The notes below the pieces were generated by a model. That model was not told where the DNA came from. It saw only the letters and a program-made list of their open reading frames with translations, and did no database searches. A program made the translations under genes and the position numbers. A DNA stretch of 61,910 nt from Arthrobacter sp. Soil736 (GTDB lineage: Bacteria > Actinomycetota > Actinomycetes > Actinomycetales > Micrococcaceae), in assembly GCF_001428005.1 (NCBI RefSeq), contig NZ_LMSB01000001.1:1623-63532 (forward strand), in the 5' to 3' direction. Positions 51,275 to 59,785 of the stretch are shown here, piece after piece; within the stretch, counting starts at the first letter, position 1; every line of letters starts with the position of its first letter.

Positions 51275-52555
51275 TTACTTTTCGTCGTCCAGGAACTTCT
51301 GGAACGCGGTGTTGGCCGTGTCAGCTGCTGCTGATGCGTCGGCTCCGGTGATGGAGGAGACGATCGGGCCGCCGACGATTTCGCGGGCCTTGCCCACGGT
51401 GAGGACCTGCGGGCGGTCGTGGCCCACGCCGTTTTCAGCGCTCACCGCGATGGCGGCGGCGAGGTCCTTCGGGTAGGTGGAGGTTCCGGCGGGGTCGGAC
51501 CAGACCGAGGCGCGTGGCCCGGGTACGCCGGCCTTCTGCGCTTCCAGGGTGCGCTCCTTGCTGGTGGCCCACTTGATGAACTTCCAGGCGTTGTCCTGGT
51601 TGGCCGAGGCCTGGTTGACCCCGAGGCCCCAGGACGGGATGTTGTACGGCTTGGAACCGGCGGGACCGGCCGGCAGCGGCGCGAAGCCCACCGTCTCGGT
51701 CACCTTGGACTTGGCCGGATCCGTGGCGTTCTTGTAGAGGGAATCCGCCTCGGTGTAGAAGGCGGCCTTGCCCTGGGTGAAGATTGCCATCGCCTCGGGC
51801 CAGCTCATGTCCGTGCTGACGTTCTTGGGGCCGTAGTTCTTGATGAGGCCGCCGTAGAAGGCGTAGGCCTTCTTGGCTTCGGCGCTGCCGACGGCGGACT
51901 TGCCGCTTTCGTCGGTGAAGTCGCCGCCGAAGCTGTACAGGAAGCTCGAGAACTGGGTGACGGCCGCAGACTTGCCGGTGCGGGCAACGAACCCCGCGGT
52001 GTCCGCAGAGGAAAGCTTCTTGGCTGCGGCCTCGAGCTCCTCCATGGTCTTGGGAACTTCGATGCCCGCGGCCTTCAGCAGGTCCTTGCGGTAGTAGAGC
52101 ACTTCACGTTCGGTGATGATGGGAACGCCCGTCACCTTGTCCTCAAAGGTGGTGGCCTTGACGGGACCGTCCTGGTAATCCTTCCAGTTCCAGTCGGCGT
52201 CTTCTGCCACTTTGCTGGTGAGGTCGGCGAGGTAGCCGTTGCGGGCAAACGCCTTGCCCTCCTGCAGCGGGCGGTACATCATGACGTCGATTTCGTCGCT
52301 GCCCGCGTTGAGCTTGACGTTGTACTGGTCAGAGAGCTGGTCTTCGCCGAGCTGGGTGAGCTCCACCTTCAGTCCGGTGGACTTTTCGAACTCCGGAATC
52401 GCTGCCTTGATGCCCTCGGTCCAGACGTGGTTGGCAAGGGTGACCCGGACGGTGTCCGAACCCTTGGACTCGCTGCTTCCGCCTCCGCAGGCGGTCAGAC
52501 CCAGCGAGAGGGCCGCGGCGACGGCCGCATACTTCACTACTGAACGTCGCTTCAT
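51275..52555 (-). CDS. ABC transporter substrate-binding lipoprotein (family 1)
   Basis: 426 residues. Lipoprotein signal MKRRSVVKYAAVAAALSLGLTACGG with Cys23. The mature part is a family-1 solute-binding protein: HVWTEGIKAAIPEFEKSTG, DEIDVMMYRPLQEG, SWPEAMAIFTQGKAAFYTE and SWGLGVNQASANQDNAWKFIKWATS. It captures the sugar or sugar acid for the two permeases that follow. It is the first gene of the sugar-acid operon and is divergent from a GntR regulator. Confidence 0.92.
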   Translation of the reverse strand: MKRRSVVKYAAVAAALSLGLTACGGGSSESKGSDTVRVTLANHVWTEGIKAAIPEFEKSTGLKVELTQLGEDQLSDQYNVKLNAGSDEIDVMMYRPLQEGKAFARNGYLADLTSKVAEDADWNWKDYQDGPVKATTFEDKVTGVPIITEREVLYYRKDLLKAAGIEVPKTMEELEAAAKKLSSADTAGFVARTGKSAAVTQFSSFLYSFGGDFTDESGKSAVGSAEAKKAYAFYGGLIKNYGPKNVSTDMSWPEAMAIFTQGKAAFYTEADSLYKNATDPAKSKVTETVGFAPLPAGPAGSKPYNIPSWGLGVNQASANQDNAWKFIKWATSKERTLEAQKAGVPGPRASVWSDPAGTSTYPKDLAAAIAVSAENGVGHDRPQVLTVGKAREIVGGPIVSSITGADASAAADTANTAFQKFLDDEK

Positions 52556-52688
52556 TACGACTCCCTAAAATCATGGCCGGATCATCCCGGCCGCCCGCAA
52601 ACGCATCTTTGCATCTGCTCCGGAAGCGATCATAGGTAAATAAAGCAGACTTAAACAACCCCTTGCGCCCCACCCGTATGATTTATTT

Positions 52689-53420
52689 ATGAAATCTCCA
52701 AAGGCGGAGCACCCTGCGAACCTGCACGCATCACTTTTGCACCGGCTCGGCCTGGCAATAGCCGACGGCACGCTGGCACCGAACAGCATCCTCAGGCTCG
52801 ACGAACTGGAAGCCCAGCACAGCGTTTCCCGGTCCGTGGTTCGGGAGGCCGCCCGGGTGCTCTGCTCTATGGGGATGCTCGAGTCCCGGAGGCGCCTCGG
52901 AACGGTGGTCCAGGAAGAGGACTGCTGGAATCTCTACGATCCGCAGGTGATCCGCTGGCGTCTGGCTTCGTCCGGGCGCCTTGACCAGCTGCGGGCACTG
53001 AATGAACTGCGCGGCGCGATCGAGCCGCAGGCCGCCCGGCTCGCGGCCCACCGGATTTCACTGGACGCCGGGAGCGATCTGGTGTCCCAGGCGGCGCGGC
53101 TGTGGGCAGCGGGCCAGGCAGGAAACCATGAGCAGTTCCTGCTCCTGGACATCGACTTCCACGCCGCCGTGCTCAAGGCCTCCGGCAACCCGATGTTCTC
53201 GCAACTGCACAACCTGGTCACGGAAGTCCTCACCGGCCGCACCGAACACGGCCTGATGCCGCACCTTCCGCACCACGAGGCACTCCAGCTGCATGTGGAC
53301 GTGGCCAGCGCCATCCAGCGGGGCGAAGCCGAAGCGGCCCACGCCGCGATGAGCCGGATCGTGGAGCAGTCCACGGAGGAAATGGGCGACATCTGGTCCC
53401 GGAACTACGAGGACAGCTAA
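52689..53420 (+). CDS. GntR/FadR-family regulator (FCD domain)
   Basis: 243 residues. The winged helix (residues 12-80) reads LGLAIADGTLAPNSILRLDELEAQHSVSRSVVREAARVLCSMGMLESRRRLGTVV. The all-helical FCD effector domain follows, with the metal/ligand His residues in LDIDFHAAVLKASGN, LMPHLPHHEALQLHVDVASAIQRGEAEAAHAAM. FadR-type regulators such as DgoR and UxuR control sugar-acid genes, and this one is divergent from the cluster. ATG 52689 is preceded by only AT-rich sequence (ATTTATTT), so the mRNA may be nearly leaderless. Confidence 0.9.
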   Translation: MKSPKAEHPANLHASLLHRLGLAIADGTLAPNSILRLDELEAQHSVSRSVVREAARVLCSMGMLESRRRLGTVVQEEDCWNLYDPQVIRWRLASSGRLDQLRALNELRGAIEPQAARLAAHRISLDAGSDLVSQAARLWAAGQAGNHEQFLLLDIDFHAAVLKASGNPMFSQLHNLVTEVLTGRTEHGLMPHLPHHEALQLHVDVASAIQRGEAEAAHAAMSRIVEQSTEEMGDIWSRNYEDS

Positions 53421-53495
53421 GCGCGAACGGACACTTAAGCCCCCGGCGGCCGCCCCTGAGGGGCGGCAAGAAGGGTCGCAAGTGTCCGTTCGCGC
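53421..53495. repeat. GCGCGAACG-family palindrome, copy 3
   Basis: GCGCGAACGGACACTT (53421-53436) pairs with 53480-53495. The long loop holds a second hairpin (GCCGCCCC/GGGGCGGC). The left arm begins directly after the GntR stop codon. It shares its arm core with copies at 17498 and 20203. Confidence 0.75.
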
Positions 53496-53509
53496 CGGGT
53501 GGCGGTTAG

Positions 53510-54541
53510 CTAGCGGCCGCCGGCGATCTTCCTGCCTCGCTGCTCCTGCGCCATCGGCCCGTACGGATAAACCCCGACGCGCGGCTGGCTGGCTTCAGTG
53601 AGCCGCTTGGTCTCGTCCGGGGTCAGTTCGAGGTCCGCCGCGGCCAGGTTATCCGCCAGCTGGTCCGTGGTCCGGGCCCCCAGGATGACCGACGTCACGG
53701 CCGGTCGGTCGGCGAGCCACGCCAGCGCAACCTGGGAGGCTGTCACGCCGTGGTCCGCGGCGATTTTCTCGACGGCGCCGATCACCTGCCAGGTGCGTTC
53801 GTCGTCGTTCCTGGCCTGCCAGGCCTCCATGCCCCGCGTGGGGTTTTCGCCCAGTCGGGTGGCGCCGGCCGGCGGCTGGTCCCGCTTGTACTTGCCGGAC
53901 AGCCAGCCGCCCCCAAGCGGCGACCACGGCAGCAGTCCGATGCCCGCGTCCAGCGACGCGGGCACGATCTCCGACTCGATCTCGCGCACCAGCAGGCTGT
54001 ACTGCGGCTGAAGGGTCACTGGCGGGCTCCAACCGTGCTCCTTCGCCAGGTGGACGGCCTTGGTCAGCTGCCAGCCCAGGAAGTTCGAGAAACCGTAGTA
54101 CGCGATCTTTCCGCTGCTGACCGCGTCGTTTAGGAAGCGCAGTGTCTCCTCCAGTGGGGTGACAGGATCCCACGCGTGCATCTGGTAAAGGTCCACCTGC
54201 TCCACGCCGAGCCTCCACAGCGAATCGTCCAGGGACTTGGTGAGGTGGCGGCGGGAGGTGCCCAGATCGTTGGGGCCCTTCCCCATCGGGAAGCGGCCCT
54301 TGGTGGCCAGGACCACCTGCTCCTTGGCTTCCGGCCGCTTCGCGAGCCAGCTGCCGATGATTTCCTCCGAGACACCCGCGCTGTACACATCGGCCGTATC
54401 GATGAAGTTGCCGCCCGCCGCCACGTAGTCATCCAGGATGGCGTGGGAGGTTTCCTCGGTGGCCTCGGCGCCGAAAGTCATGGTGCCCAGCGCGTAGTTG
54501 GACACGACGGCGCCGCTGTTGCCCATGGTGCGGTATTGCAT
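53510..54541 (-). CDS. aldo/keto reductase
   Basis: 343 residues, TIM-barrel NAD(P)H oxidoreductase of the YajO/AKR11-13-like group. The tetrad residues appear in FIDTADVYSAG (Asp, Tyr), VLATKGRF (Lys) and LYQMHAWDP (His), with SVILGARTTDQLADNLAA near the C-terminus. It lies 21 bases downstream of an SDR gene on the same strand, and both follow the sugar-acid cluster, so reduction or oxidation of a sugar or uronate is plausible. Convergent with the GntR gene. Confidence 0.88.
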   Translation of the reverse strand: MQYRTMGNSGAVVSNYALGTMTFGAEATEETSHAILDDYVAAGGNFIDTADVYSAGVSEEIIGSWLAKRPEAKEQVVLATKGRFPMGKGPNDLGTSRRHLTKSLDDSLWRLGVEQVDLYQMHAWDPVTPLEETLRFLNDAVSSGKIAYYGFSNFLGWQLTKAVHLAKEHGWSPPVTLQPQYSLLVREIESEIVPASLDAGIGLLPWSPLGGGWLSGKYKRDQPPAGATRLGENPTRGMEAWQARNDDERTWQVIGAVEKIAADHGVTASQVALAWLADRPAVTSVILGARTTDQLADNLAAADLELTPDETKRLTEASQPRVGVYPYGPMAQEQRGRKIAGGR

Positions 54542-54562
54542 GGTTCTCCTCAGTCGTTGGGG

Positions 54563-55435
54563 TCAGTCTTCGGTGGGGGTGGTGCGGTTCGAGTGGTAGG
54601 TCCGCCAGCTGTGCTCGGGAGCGAATCCGAGGAGCCGCTTGGCCTTGTCGATGGAGAGCAGGGTCTCGTGCTCCCCCAGTTCCTTGGTCACCCTGACGTT
54701 GGGGAATACCTCCGCGGCCAGGCTGGCGCTGGAACGGCTCATCACGGTGTCCTCATTCGCGATGATGAAGGCCTCAAATCCGGGCTTGCCGTTTTCCAGG
54801 GCACGGACCACCGCCTGGGCGCCGTCGCGTCCGTCAATGTAGCCCCACAGGTTCCATTTGCGCAGGGTCGCGTCAGCATCGAAGGACGGGAAGTCCTCGT
54901 AGTCCCCGGCATCCATGACGTTGGAGAACCGCAGGCCGGTGATGCTGAGCTCGGGGTCCCACCGCGTCATCTCGATCGCCATCTGTTCCTCCAGGTGCTT
55001 CACGAGGGAGTACGTGCTTTCCGGCCGCGCCGGATATTCCTCGTCCACCGGGATGTAGGGAGGGTCGACGTCGAACGGAAGTCCCAGCACCGTCTCACTG
55101 GAGGCGTACACGACCTTCTTGATGCCGGCCCTGCGGGCCGCCTGGAACACGTTGTACGTGGAGAGCATGTTGTTCTCGAACGTGGCGGCGTCAGGTACGA
55201 GGCCCGGGGCCGGAATGGCGCCCAGGTGGACGATGGCGTCGAAGCCCTGATGCCTGTCGTCCAGGCCCAAAATGACATCCAGGACCTGGCCGTAGTTGCG
55301 CAGGTCCACGACCGCCAGCCGAGCGCTCCTCTCCCCGGCCCGGTCCAGGTTGAGGACGGCGTGGCCGTCCCCAACAAGCCTGCGGACCACATGGCGTCCA
55401 AGCTTTCCGCTCCCGCCGGTTACGGCAATCCTCAT
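54563..55435 (-). CDS. NAD-dependent epimerase/dehydratase family protein (possible uronate dehydrogenase)
   Basis: 290 residues of the extended SDR family: Rossmann motif TGGSGKLGRHVV, IVHLGAIPAP, and the catalytic Ser/Tyr/Lys in VYASSETVLG and STYSLVKHLEE. The short size and the AIPAPG segment fit the group containing bacterial uronate dehydrogenases, which oxidise galacturonate or glucuronate to aldaric lactones. That would suit the nearby sugar-acid genes but remains an inference. ATG 55435 follows GAGGAGACCACC; the upstream frame is non-coding. Confidence 0.85.
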   Translation of the reverse strand: MRIAVTGGSGKLGRHVVRRLVGDGHAVLNLDRAGERSARLAVVDLRNYGQVLDVILGLDDRHQGFDAIVHLGAIPAPGLVPDAATFENNMLSTYNVFQAARRAGIKKVVYASSETVLGLPFDVDPPYIPVDEEYPARPESTYSLVKHLEEQMAIEMTRWDPELSITGLRFSNVMDAGDYEDFPSFDADATLRKWNLWGYIDGRDGAQAVVRALENGKPGFEAFIIANEDTVMSRSSASLAAEVFPNVRVTKELGEHETLLSIDKAKRLLGFAPEHSWRTYHSNRTTPTED

Positions 55436-55818
55436 GGTGGTCTCCTCTGGTTGGTTTGGCAGCCCGCCTGGGTCCAGCGGGCCGTAGGCGCGCACCGGCC
55501 GGCTGCGCCCGTCAACGTCCTTGTCCAGCCTAGGGGCGGCGGCCCGGCTGCACAGCCCTTTTGGCAGGCCCTCTCAGTCCTAGGAAAACCGGATCCACCA
55601 CCCGGGCTCTTCGGGCCGCGCCAGCCATGTTCAATGTCCGGACTTGCCGTCATAATGCCCCCCGAACTGATGTATATAATTTCCCGGTACGGTTTAGCAG
55701 AAGGCCGTTGGATAGTTGTTCGATCCGGCTTTTTGCTGCCGCTACCTGTCCCGGTTCCGGGCGATCTGCGCGGCGTCCGCCGGCTCGTCTTGACCTGAGC
55801 GAAACGGTACCGGGAATC
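55436..55818. promoter_or_regulatory. 383-bp region upstream of the GAF-ANTAR gene
   Basis: Holds a clear TATAAT (55675-55680) that could be the -10 of the ANTAR gene; I see no matching -35. The rest is GC-rich and shows nothing recognisable. The minus-strand SDR gene starts at its left end. Confidence 0.45.
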
Positions 55819-56562
55819 GTGGCCAGCGAGTCGACCGCAAAATCTGAAACGTCCATTACAGAGCACCTGAACGAAACGGTGCTTGCCAGCGCTGATGTGG
55901 AGGAATTCCTCCACGAGCTTGCCCGGGTTTCTGCCCGCAGCCTGTCCGAACCAGGCGACGAAGTCCCCTGTGGAATCACGCTGCTGCGGCACCGGAAGGC
56001 CGCCACAGTTGCCAGCAGCAGCCCCGAGGCCCAGGCCATGGACGAGATCCAGTACGACTTCGGTGACGGCCCCTGCATGACGGCATCGCGGGAGCAGGTG
56101 ACCGTCCACATCACGGACCTTGAAGAAAACGAACGCTGGCCCCAATATTCGGGCAAGGTCCTCGGCCACGGCGTCCGGTCAATCCTGGCCATTCCTTTCC
56201 GGCTCGAAGGCGATACGCGGGCGGCCCTGAATCTCTACTCGCACAGGCCGGGCCGGTTCGAGGGGCGGGTCCAGGAACTGGCCCAGGATTTTGTCAGCCA
56301 GACTTCGATGGCGCTGCGTCTTGCGGTCCGTTTCGCCCACTACAGTGACGCCGCGGCGAACCTGAAGGCCACCCTGGAAACACGAACGGTGATCGACGTC
56401 GCCGTGGGCGTCATCATGGCGCAGAACAGGTGCAGCCAGAAGGAAGCATTCGAGCTGCTGAAGGCAGCATCCAGCACCCGCAACACCAAGCTGCACAGCG
56501 TGGCGGCCGCAATCGTAGCCTCGCTGGGCCAGGGACCCGCTAAGACCCACTACGAGGGGTGA
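55819..56562 (+). CDS. GAF and ANTAR domain regulator
   Basis: 247 residues from GTG 55819. The GAF domain spans about residues 20-165 (CGITLLRHRKAATVASSS, IQYDFGDGPCMTA, SILAIPFRLEG, ALNLYSHRPGRF). The ANTAR RNA-binding domain follows at about 185-240 (TRTVIDVAVGVIMAQNRCSQKEAFELLKAASSTRNTKLHSVA). ANTAR proteins bind paired hairpins in nascent mRNA to prevent termination. The start is chosen by analogy with the truncated paralogue at 31260, which also starts at GTG; ribosome-binding sites are weak in both. Signal and target are unknown. Confidence 0.88.
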   Translation: MASESTAKSETSITEHLNETVLASADVEEFLHELARVSARSLSEPGDEVPCGITLLRHRKAATVASSSPEAQAMDEIQYDFGDGPCMTASREQVTVHITDLEENERWPQYSGKVLGHGVRSILAIPFRLEGDTRAALNLYSHRPGRFEGRVQELAQDFVSQTSMALRLAVRFAHYSDAAANLKATLETRTVIDVAVGVIMAQNRCSQKEAFELLKAASSTRNTKLHSVAAAIVASLGQGPAKTHYEG

Positions 56563-56582
56563 ACACCCGCTGAGCGGGTTGC

Positions 56583-57035
56583 CTACTGACCGGGCGCCTG
56601 CTGACCGGCTGCTCCAGGGAACTCCGATCCGCGGGAGACGTGGATCTTCCTTGATCCGGCGGCGGATTCCTCAGGCAGGGGGACGCGGACTTCGAGGATA
56701 CCGTCCGTGTACGAAGCACGGATGTCGTCCTGGTTTACGGGAGCGGGAAGGCTCACCGTCCGGGCAAAGGTGCCATAACGGAACTCGGAGCGGTAGCCCT
56801 CTTTGTCCTTGTGCTCGGATCGTTCTTCGCGCCGCACCGAGATTTGCAGCTGGTTACCCGCCAGCGTGATGTCGACGTCCCTGTCCGGATCGATGCCCGG
56901 GACCTCGGCCTTGACCACGAGGAACCCGGCCTCACGGTATTCCTCCACGCGGAGCCAGATGTCCAGATCCCCTTCCAGGAAGCGCCGGAAAGGCTCCGGA
57001 AAATCGACGCCCGCGCGGCGAAGAATGTTGGTCAT
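56583..57035 (-). CDS. Hsp20/alpha-crystallin family protein
   Basis: 150 residues from ATG 57035, preceded by AGGAGG. The alpha-crystallin domain (residues about 35-130) reads LRVEEYREAGFLVVKAEVPGIDPDRDVDITLAGNQLQISVRRE and RYGTFARTVSLPAPVNQDDIRASYTDGILEVRVPLPEE. The core is typical; the C-terminal tail (GAAGQQAPGQ) lacks the usual I-x-I. It is convergent with the ANTAR gene, 20 bases apart. It differs clearly from the Hsp20 at 37290, so the two may respond to different stresses. Confidence 0.9.
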   Translation of the reverse strand: MTNILRRAGVDFPEPFRRFLEGDLDIWLRVEEYREAGFLVVKAEVPGIDPDRDVDITLAGNQLQISVRREERSEHKDKEGYRSEFRYGTFARTVSLPAPVNQDDIRASYTDGILEVRVPLPEESAAGSRKIHVSRGSEFPGAAGQQAPGQ

Positions 57036-57372
57036 CGCTGATACCTCCTGCTTGCTTCCGGCCCTTTCTGGCCGATGCGCCCGGGGCCGAGGATGGGTTC
57101 CAACACCACCAAAACTACGCTCCCGCCACCACGTTGTTAAGGTCGCGAAACAACCGTTCGCGCGTCGGTTCCTATGAATTTCCCTATGAAAACCGCGGAA
57201 GATTCTGGTGGAAACCCTGCTCACGGGGGCTGCGGCGCCCTATCCGTCACACCAGCCCCCCATTACCCACCTTCCTCACCGGATCGAGGGGATCGCCGAC
57301 CAAGGTTTTCACAGGATACGTACAGGATATTGGCGGAATCCAGTCAATCGAGCCGTCTAAGAAGGAGCCCCG
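57036..57372. promoter_or_regulatory. divergent region between hsp20 and the 157-residue gene
   Basis: 337 bases. A GGGGGCTG/CAGCCCCC inverted repeat (about 57224-57260) is visible, and AAGGAG lies before the downstream ATG. I see no convincing -10/-35 pair or HAIR/CIRCE element. Confidence 0.4.
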
Positions 57373-57846
57373 ATGAAGAAGCTGTTACTCCTTGGCATTC
57401 CATTGGTCACACTCGCAGGGCTCAACGCCTGGAGCCAGGCGGTGGCGGAACCGGCCCATATCCGCGGCCCGGGCGTGGTGGTGCGGGACGGCACGGGCCC
57501 TGACCTGGCGGCGGACGTGCGTGAGGCGGACGCGCGGGCGGCGGAGATCCCCGCCGCCGCTCCGGCGACGAGCCTCGCGAAGACCACGGCGAAGAACCGC
57601 GCGAAGGACCCGGCGGCCACTCGTGCGCCGGCCTCCGGCGCCGTTCGAGAACCCGCGCCAGTGTCACCGGCGCCCTTGGGCGCAACCGGATCCCTGGACA
57701 GGATCACGGTGTTGGTGCCGGCCATTCCTGCAACGATCAGCACTCACGATGCCTCGGATGACGACGGCGGTTCGAGAGGCCGCGGGCGGGGCGGGAAGTC
57801 CGAAGGCAGCCGCAGCGGTCACCAGGGCGGTCGCGATGACAGCTAG
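57373..57846 (+). CDS. secreted low-complexity protein of unknown function
   Basis: 157 residues. A signal peptide (MKKLLLLGIPLVTLAGLNAWSQAVAEP) precedes an Ala/Arg/Pro-rich, probably disordered chain that ends in an Asp/Gly/Ser/Arg tail (GGSRGRGRGGKSEGSRSG). No domain is recognised. AAGGAG is six bases before ATG 57373. It overlaps the next gene by 11 bases, so the pair is probably translated together. Strong GC3 bias supports real coding. Confidence 0.65.
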   Translation: MKKLLLLGIPLVTLAGLNAWSQAVAEPAHIRGPGVVVRDGTGPDLAADVREADARAAEIPAAAPATSLAKTTAKNRAKDPAATRAPASGAVREPAPVSPAPLGATGSLDRITVLVPAIPATISTHDASDDDGGSRGRGRGGKSEGSRSGHQGGRDDS

Positions 57847-58312
57847 ATTCCAGGGCCCGCAGGAACCTGAATTGCAGGCAGGCACGCCGGCCCTTCGAAC
57901 ACTCGCGCTCGACGGATTCGACGTTCACGGATTCGACGCTGAGGCCTTCAAGAGCCCCGCTGCATTTTTCGCTTCGCTGGGCGTCACCGAGCGGACGGTG
58001 ATGCGCCACCAGGTGGTCGAGCTCATCCTCGACATCCTCGGGGCCACCGATGCGGAGTCCGAGGTACGGCTGCGTCTGCTGCGCCATCTTGCCGCCCACC
58101 CGGGGTGCCCCGAACAGGCACTCCTGTGCCACCTGCGGGAGAACGCCCGGCTGCCGCTGCCAACGGCGCCCGGTTTCGTCCCGTCAGAGGCCCCCGACGC
58201 CCGGAGCACGGATCCGTTCGGGGGCCGGAGCCCGGGCGGCCAGGCCCAGGAATGCGCCGGTTCGCGAACGGACCTTTTCCGGCCTCCGATTGACGGCTCC
58301 CTACCCGATTGA
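57836..58312 (+). CDS. protein of unknown function coupled to the preceding gene
   Basis: 158 residues from ATG 57836, inside the end of the preceding gene. The middle (FDAEAFKSPAAFFASLGVTERTVMRHQVVELILDILGATDAESEVRLRLLRHLAAHPGC) looks like a compact helical domain with a possible helix-turn-helix; the C-terminal third is Pro/Gly-rich. GC3 is high throughout, which supports coding. I recognise no family. A partner role with the secreted protein upstream is only a guess. Confidence 0.5.
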   Translation: MTARFQGPQEPELQAGTPALRTLALDGFDVHGFDAEAFKSPAAFFASLGVTERTVMRHQVVELILDILGATDAESEVRLRLLRHLAAHPGCPEQALLCHLRENARLPLPTAPGFVPSEAPDARSTDPFGGRSPGGQAQECAGSRTDLFRPPIDGSLPD

Positions 58313-58425
58313 AGACCCGATCGAAGATAAGTAGGCTTATGATCTTTGGGTTGACGTTGCATGACGGCGGTACCGGCACCTGACATCGGTGGCCGTTCGC
58401 CACCCGGTGAAGGATTGGAGGAACC

Positions 58426-58992
58426 TTGGAGTTACTAGCCAGCAAGGCGGGGCGGCCGCGCGGAATCGGCACCACCGTTGTGGCCGCATGCCTCGCCGCT
58501 GCGCTGGCCGGCTGCGCGCCCTCAGCCCCGGATCTGGAGTCCAGGACAGGCAAGGAGCTGCAGGCACAGGTGCTTGCTGTCAGCGCGGCGGCGGCCGCGC
58601 AGGACCCCGCCACAGGACTGCGATCCCTCGATGAGCTCGTCGGACACCTGACCGCCGCTGCGGCCAACGGCGAGGTGTCCTTCAAGCGCCACCAAAGCAT
58701 CATGAAAGCGGTGGAAGCGGTACGCGCCGACCTCCTGGCCGCCCAGGCGGCAAAGGCTGCGGCAGCCAAAGCCGAGGCAGCACGGGCCGCCGCAGCGAAG
58801 GCGTCGGCGGAGGCGGCAGCGAAAGCCGCCGCTGAGACCGCGGCCGCACAATCCGCCGTCGTCAGTCAGGCGCCTGCCAGGGCGTCCGGGCCCGCGGCGA
58901 GCAGGCCGCCCGCCGGCGAAAGCCGGGACAAGGCGCCCGCCGGCGAAAGCCGGGACAAGGGTTCCAATAAGGGGAAAGGCGGCGGCGGGTAG
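58426..58992 (+). CDS. Ala-rich coiled-coil lipoprotein
   Basis: 188 residues from TTG 58426 with GGAGG upstream. The signal peptide ends in the lipobox ALAGC (Cys30). A helical domain (residues 36-105) with SLDELVGHLTAAAANGEVSFKRH is followed by a long Ala/Lys/Glu heptad-like helix (about 105-150), then a disordered tail with the octapeptide PAGESRDK twice and a Lys/Gly end. It is probably an envelope-anchored spacer or cell-wall-binding protein. Function unknown. Confidence 0.75.
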   Translation: MELLASKAGRPRGIGTTVVAACLAAALAGCAPSAPDLESRTGKELQAQVLAVSAAAAAQDPATGLRSLDELVGHLTAAAANGEVSFKRHQSIMKAVEAVRADLLAAQAAKAAAAKAEAARAAAAKASAEAAAKAAAETAAAQSAVVSQAPARASGPAASRPPAGESRDKAPAGESRDKGSNKGKGGGG

Positions 58993-59027
58993 GACGTTTA
59001 GCGGCCGCGCAGGCCCGGCCGGCGGCC

Positions 59028-59642
59028 CTAGTTCCGGTGGTGGTCGATCAGCCAGCCGGCCATCTGCTGGGCCCGCTTCGACGCCAGGAAGTCACCTTCC
59101 GTGGCCGAGATGATCGAGCCCTTCATCAGGATGTGCCAGGACCGGGCAAAGTCGTCGGTGCGCTGGAGGCCGGCCTCTTCGGCGAGAGCCTGGATGTGTC
59201 CGCGGATCCTGGCGAGGTAGCCGATGCTGGCTTCCCCGAGCGGATGCTCGGGCCCCATTTCAAGGAGGACGTTGATGAAGGTGCAGGCCTCGAAATCGTC
59301 GCGCTGGAACCAGTCTCCGAACACGTCGAAAACGGCCAGCAGCCGCTCGACGGGCGTGTTTCCGCGGCGCCTGGCTTCCGAAATGATGAGGTCGACCGTC
59401 CACACCTGGTCGCGGAGCGCCAGGAAGGCAAGAACCAGCGCATCCTTGGACGGAAAGTGGCGGTAGAACGTCGATTTGGCCACGCCTGAACGATCTATCA
59501 GCTCATTGATCCCGACGTCGCGGACACCGCGGCGGGAGAACAGCTCGTAGGCAGTGGAAAGTATCCGGTCCACTGGTTCGCTATGACCGGTACGCACCTC
59601 ATGAGGCAGTAAGGCGTCCCCGGTCGAATCAGGTGCACTCAT
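59028..59642 (-). CDS. TetR-family transcriptional regulator
   Basis: 204 residues from ATG 59642 (a TTG at 59645 is also in frame). The helix-turn-helix (residues about 25-70) reads ILSTAYELFSRRGVRDVGINELIDRSGVAKSTFYRHFPSKDAL. The ligand-binding C-terminal half shows FEACTFINVLLEMG and SWHILMKGSIISATEGD, as in the TetR_C group with YsiA-like AcrR proteins. A 16-bp perfect palindrome 32 bases before the start is the likely self-operator. No obvious effector gene is adjacent; the divergent gene at 59786 is a candidate target. Confidence 0.88.
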   Translation of the reverse strand: MSAPDSTGDALLPHEVRTGHSEPVDRILSTAYELFSRRGVRDVGINELIDRSGVAKSTFYRHFPSKDALVLAFLALRDQVWTVDLIISEARRRGNTPVERLLAVFDVFGDWFQRDDFEACTFINVLLEMGPEHPLGEASIGYLARIRGHIQALAEEAGLQRTDDFARSWHILMKGSIISATEGDFLASKRAQQMAGWLIDHHRN

Positions 59643-59673
59643 CAAGGAAATACTCTACCTTGGGACTGGCAGA

Positions 59674-59689
59674 GACAGACTTGTCTGTC
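59674..59689. promoter_or_regulatory. TetR operator palindrome GACAGAC-TT-GTCTGTC
   Basis: A perfect 7-bp inverted repeat with two central bases, in the 143-bp region between the TetR gene and the divergent small gene. The ACAGAC/GTCTGT halves are common for actinobacterial TetR proteins. Confidence 0.75.
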
Positions 59690-59785
59690 CTATTCTTTCT
59701 ATCAACAACATGACGCACGCATCGGGATAAGCAGCCCCCGGCGTCGCTGGCGTTACTGCAATGGAGCAGAGATGGGAGTGCACCG

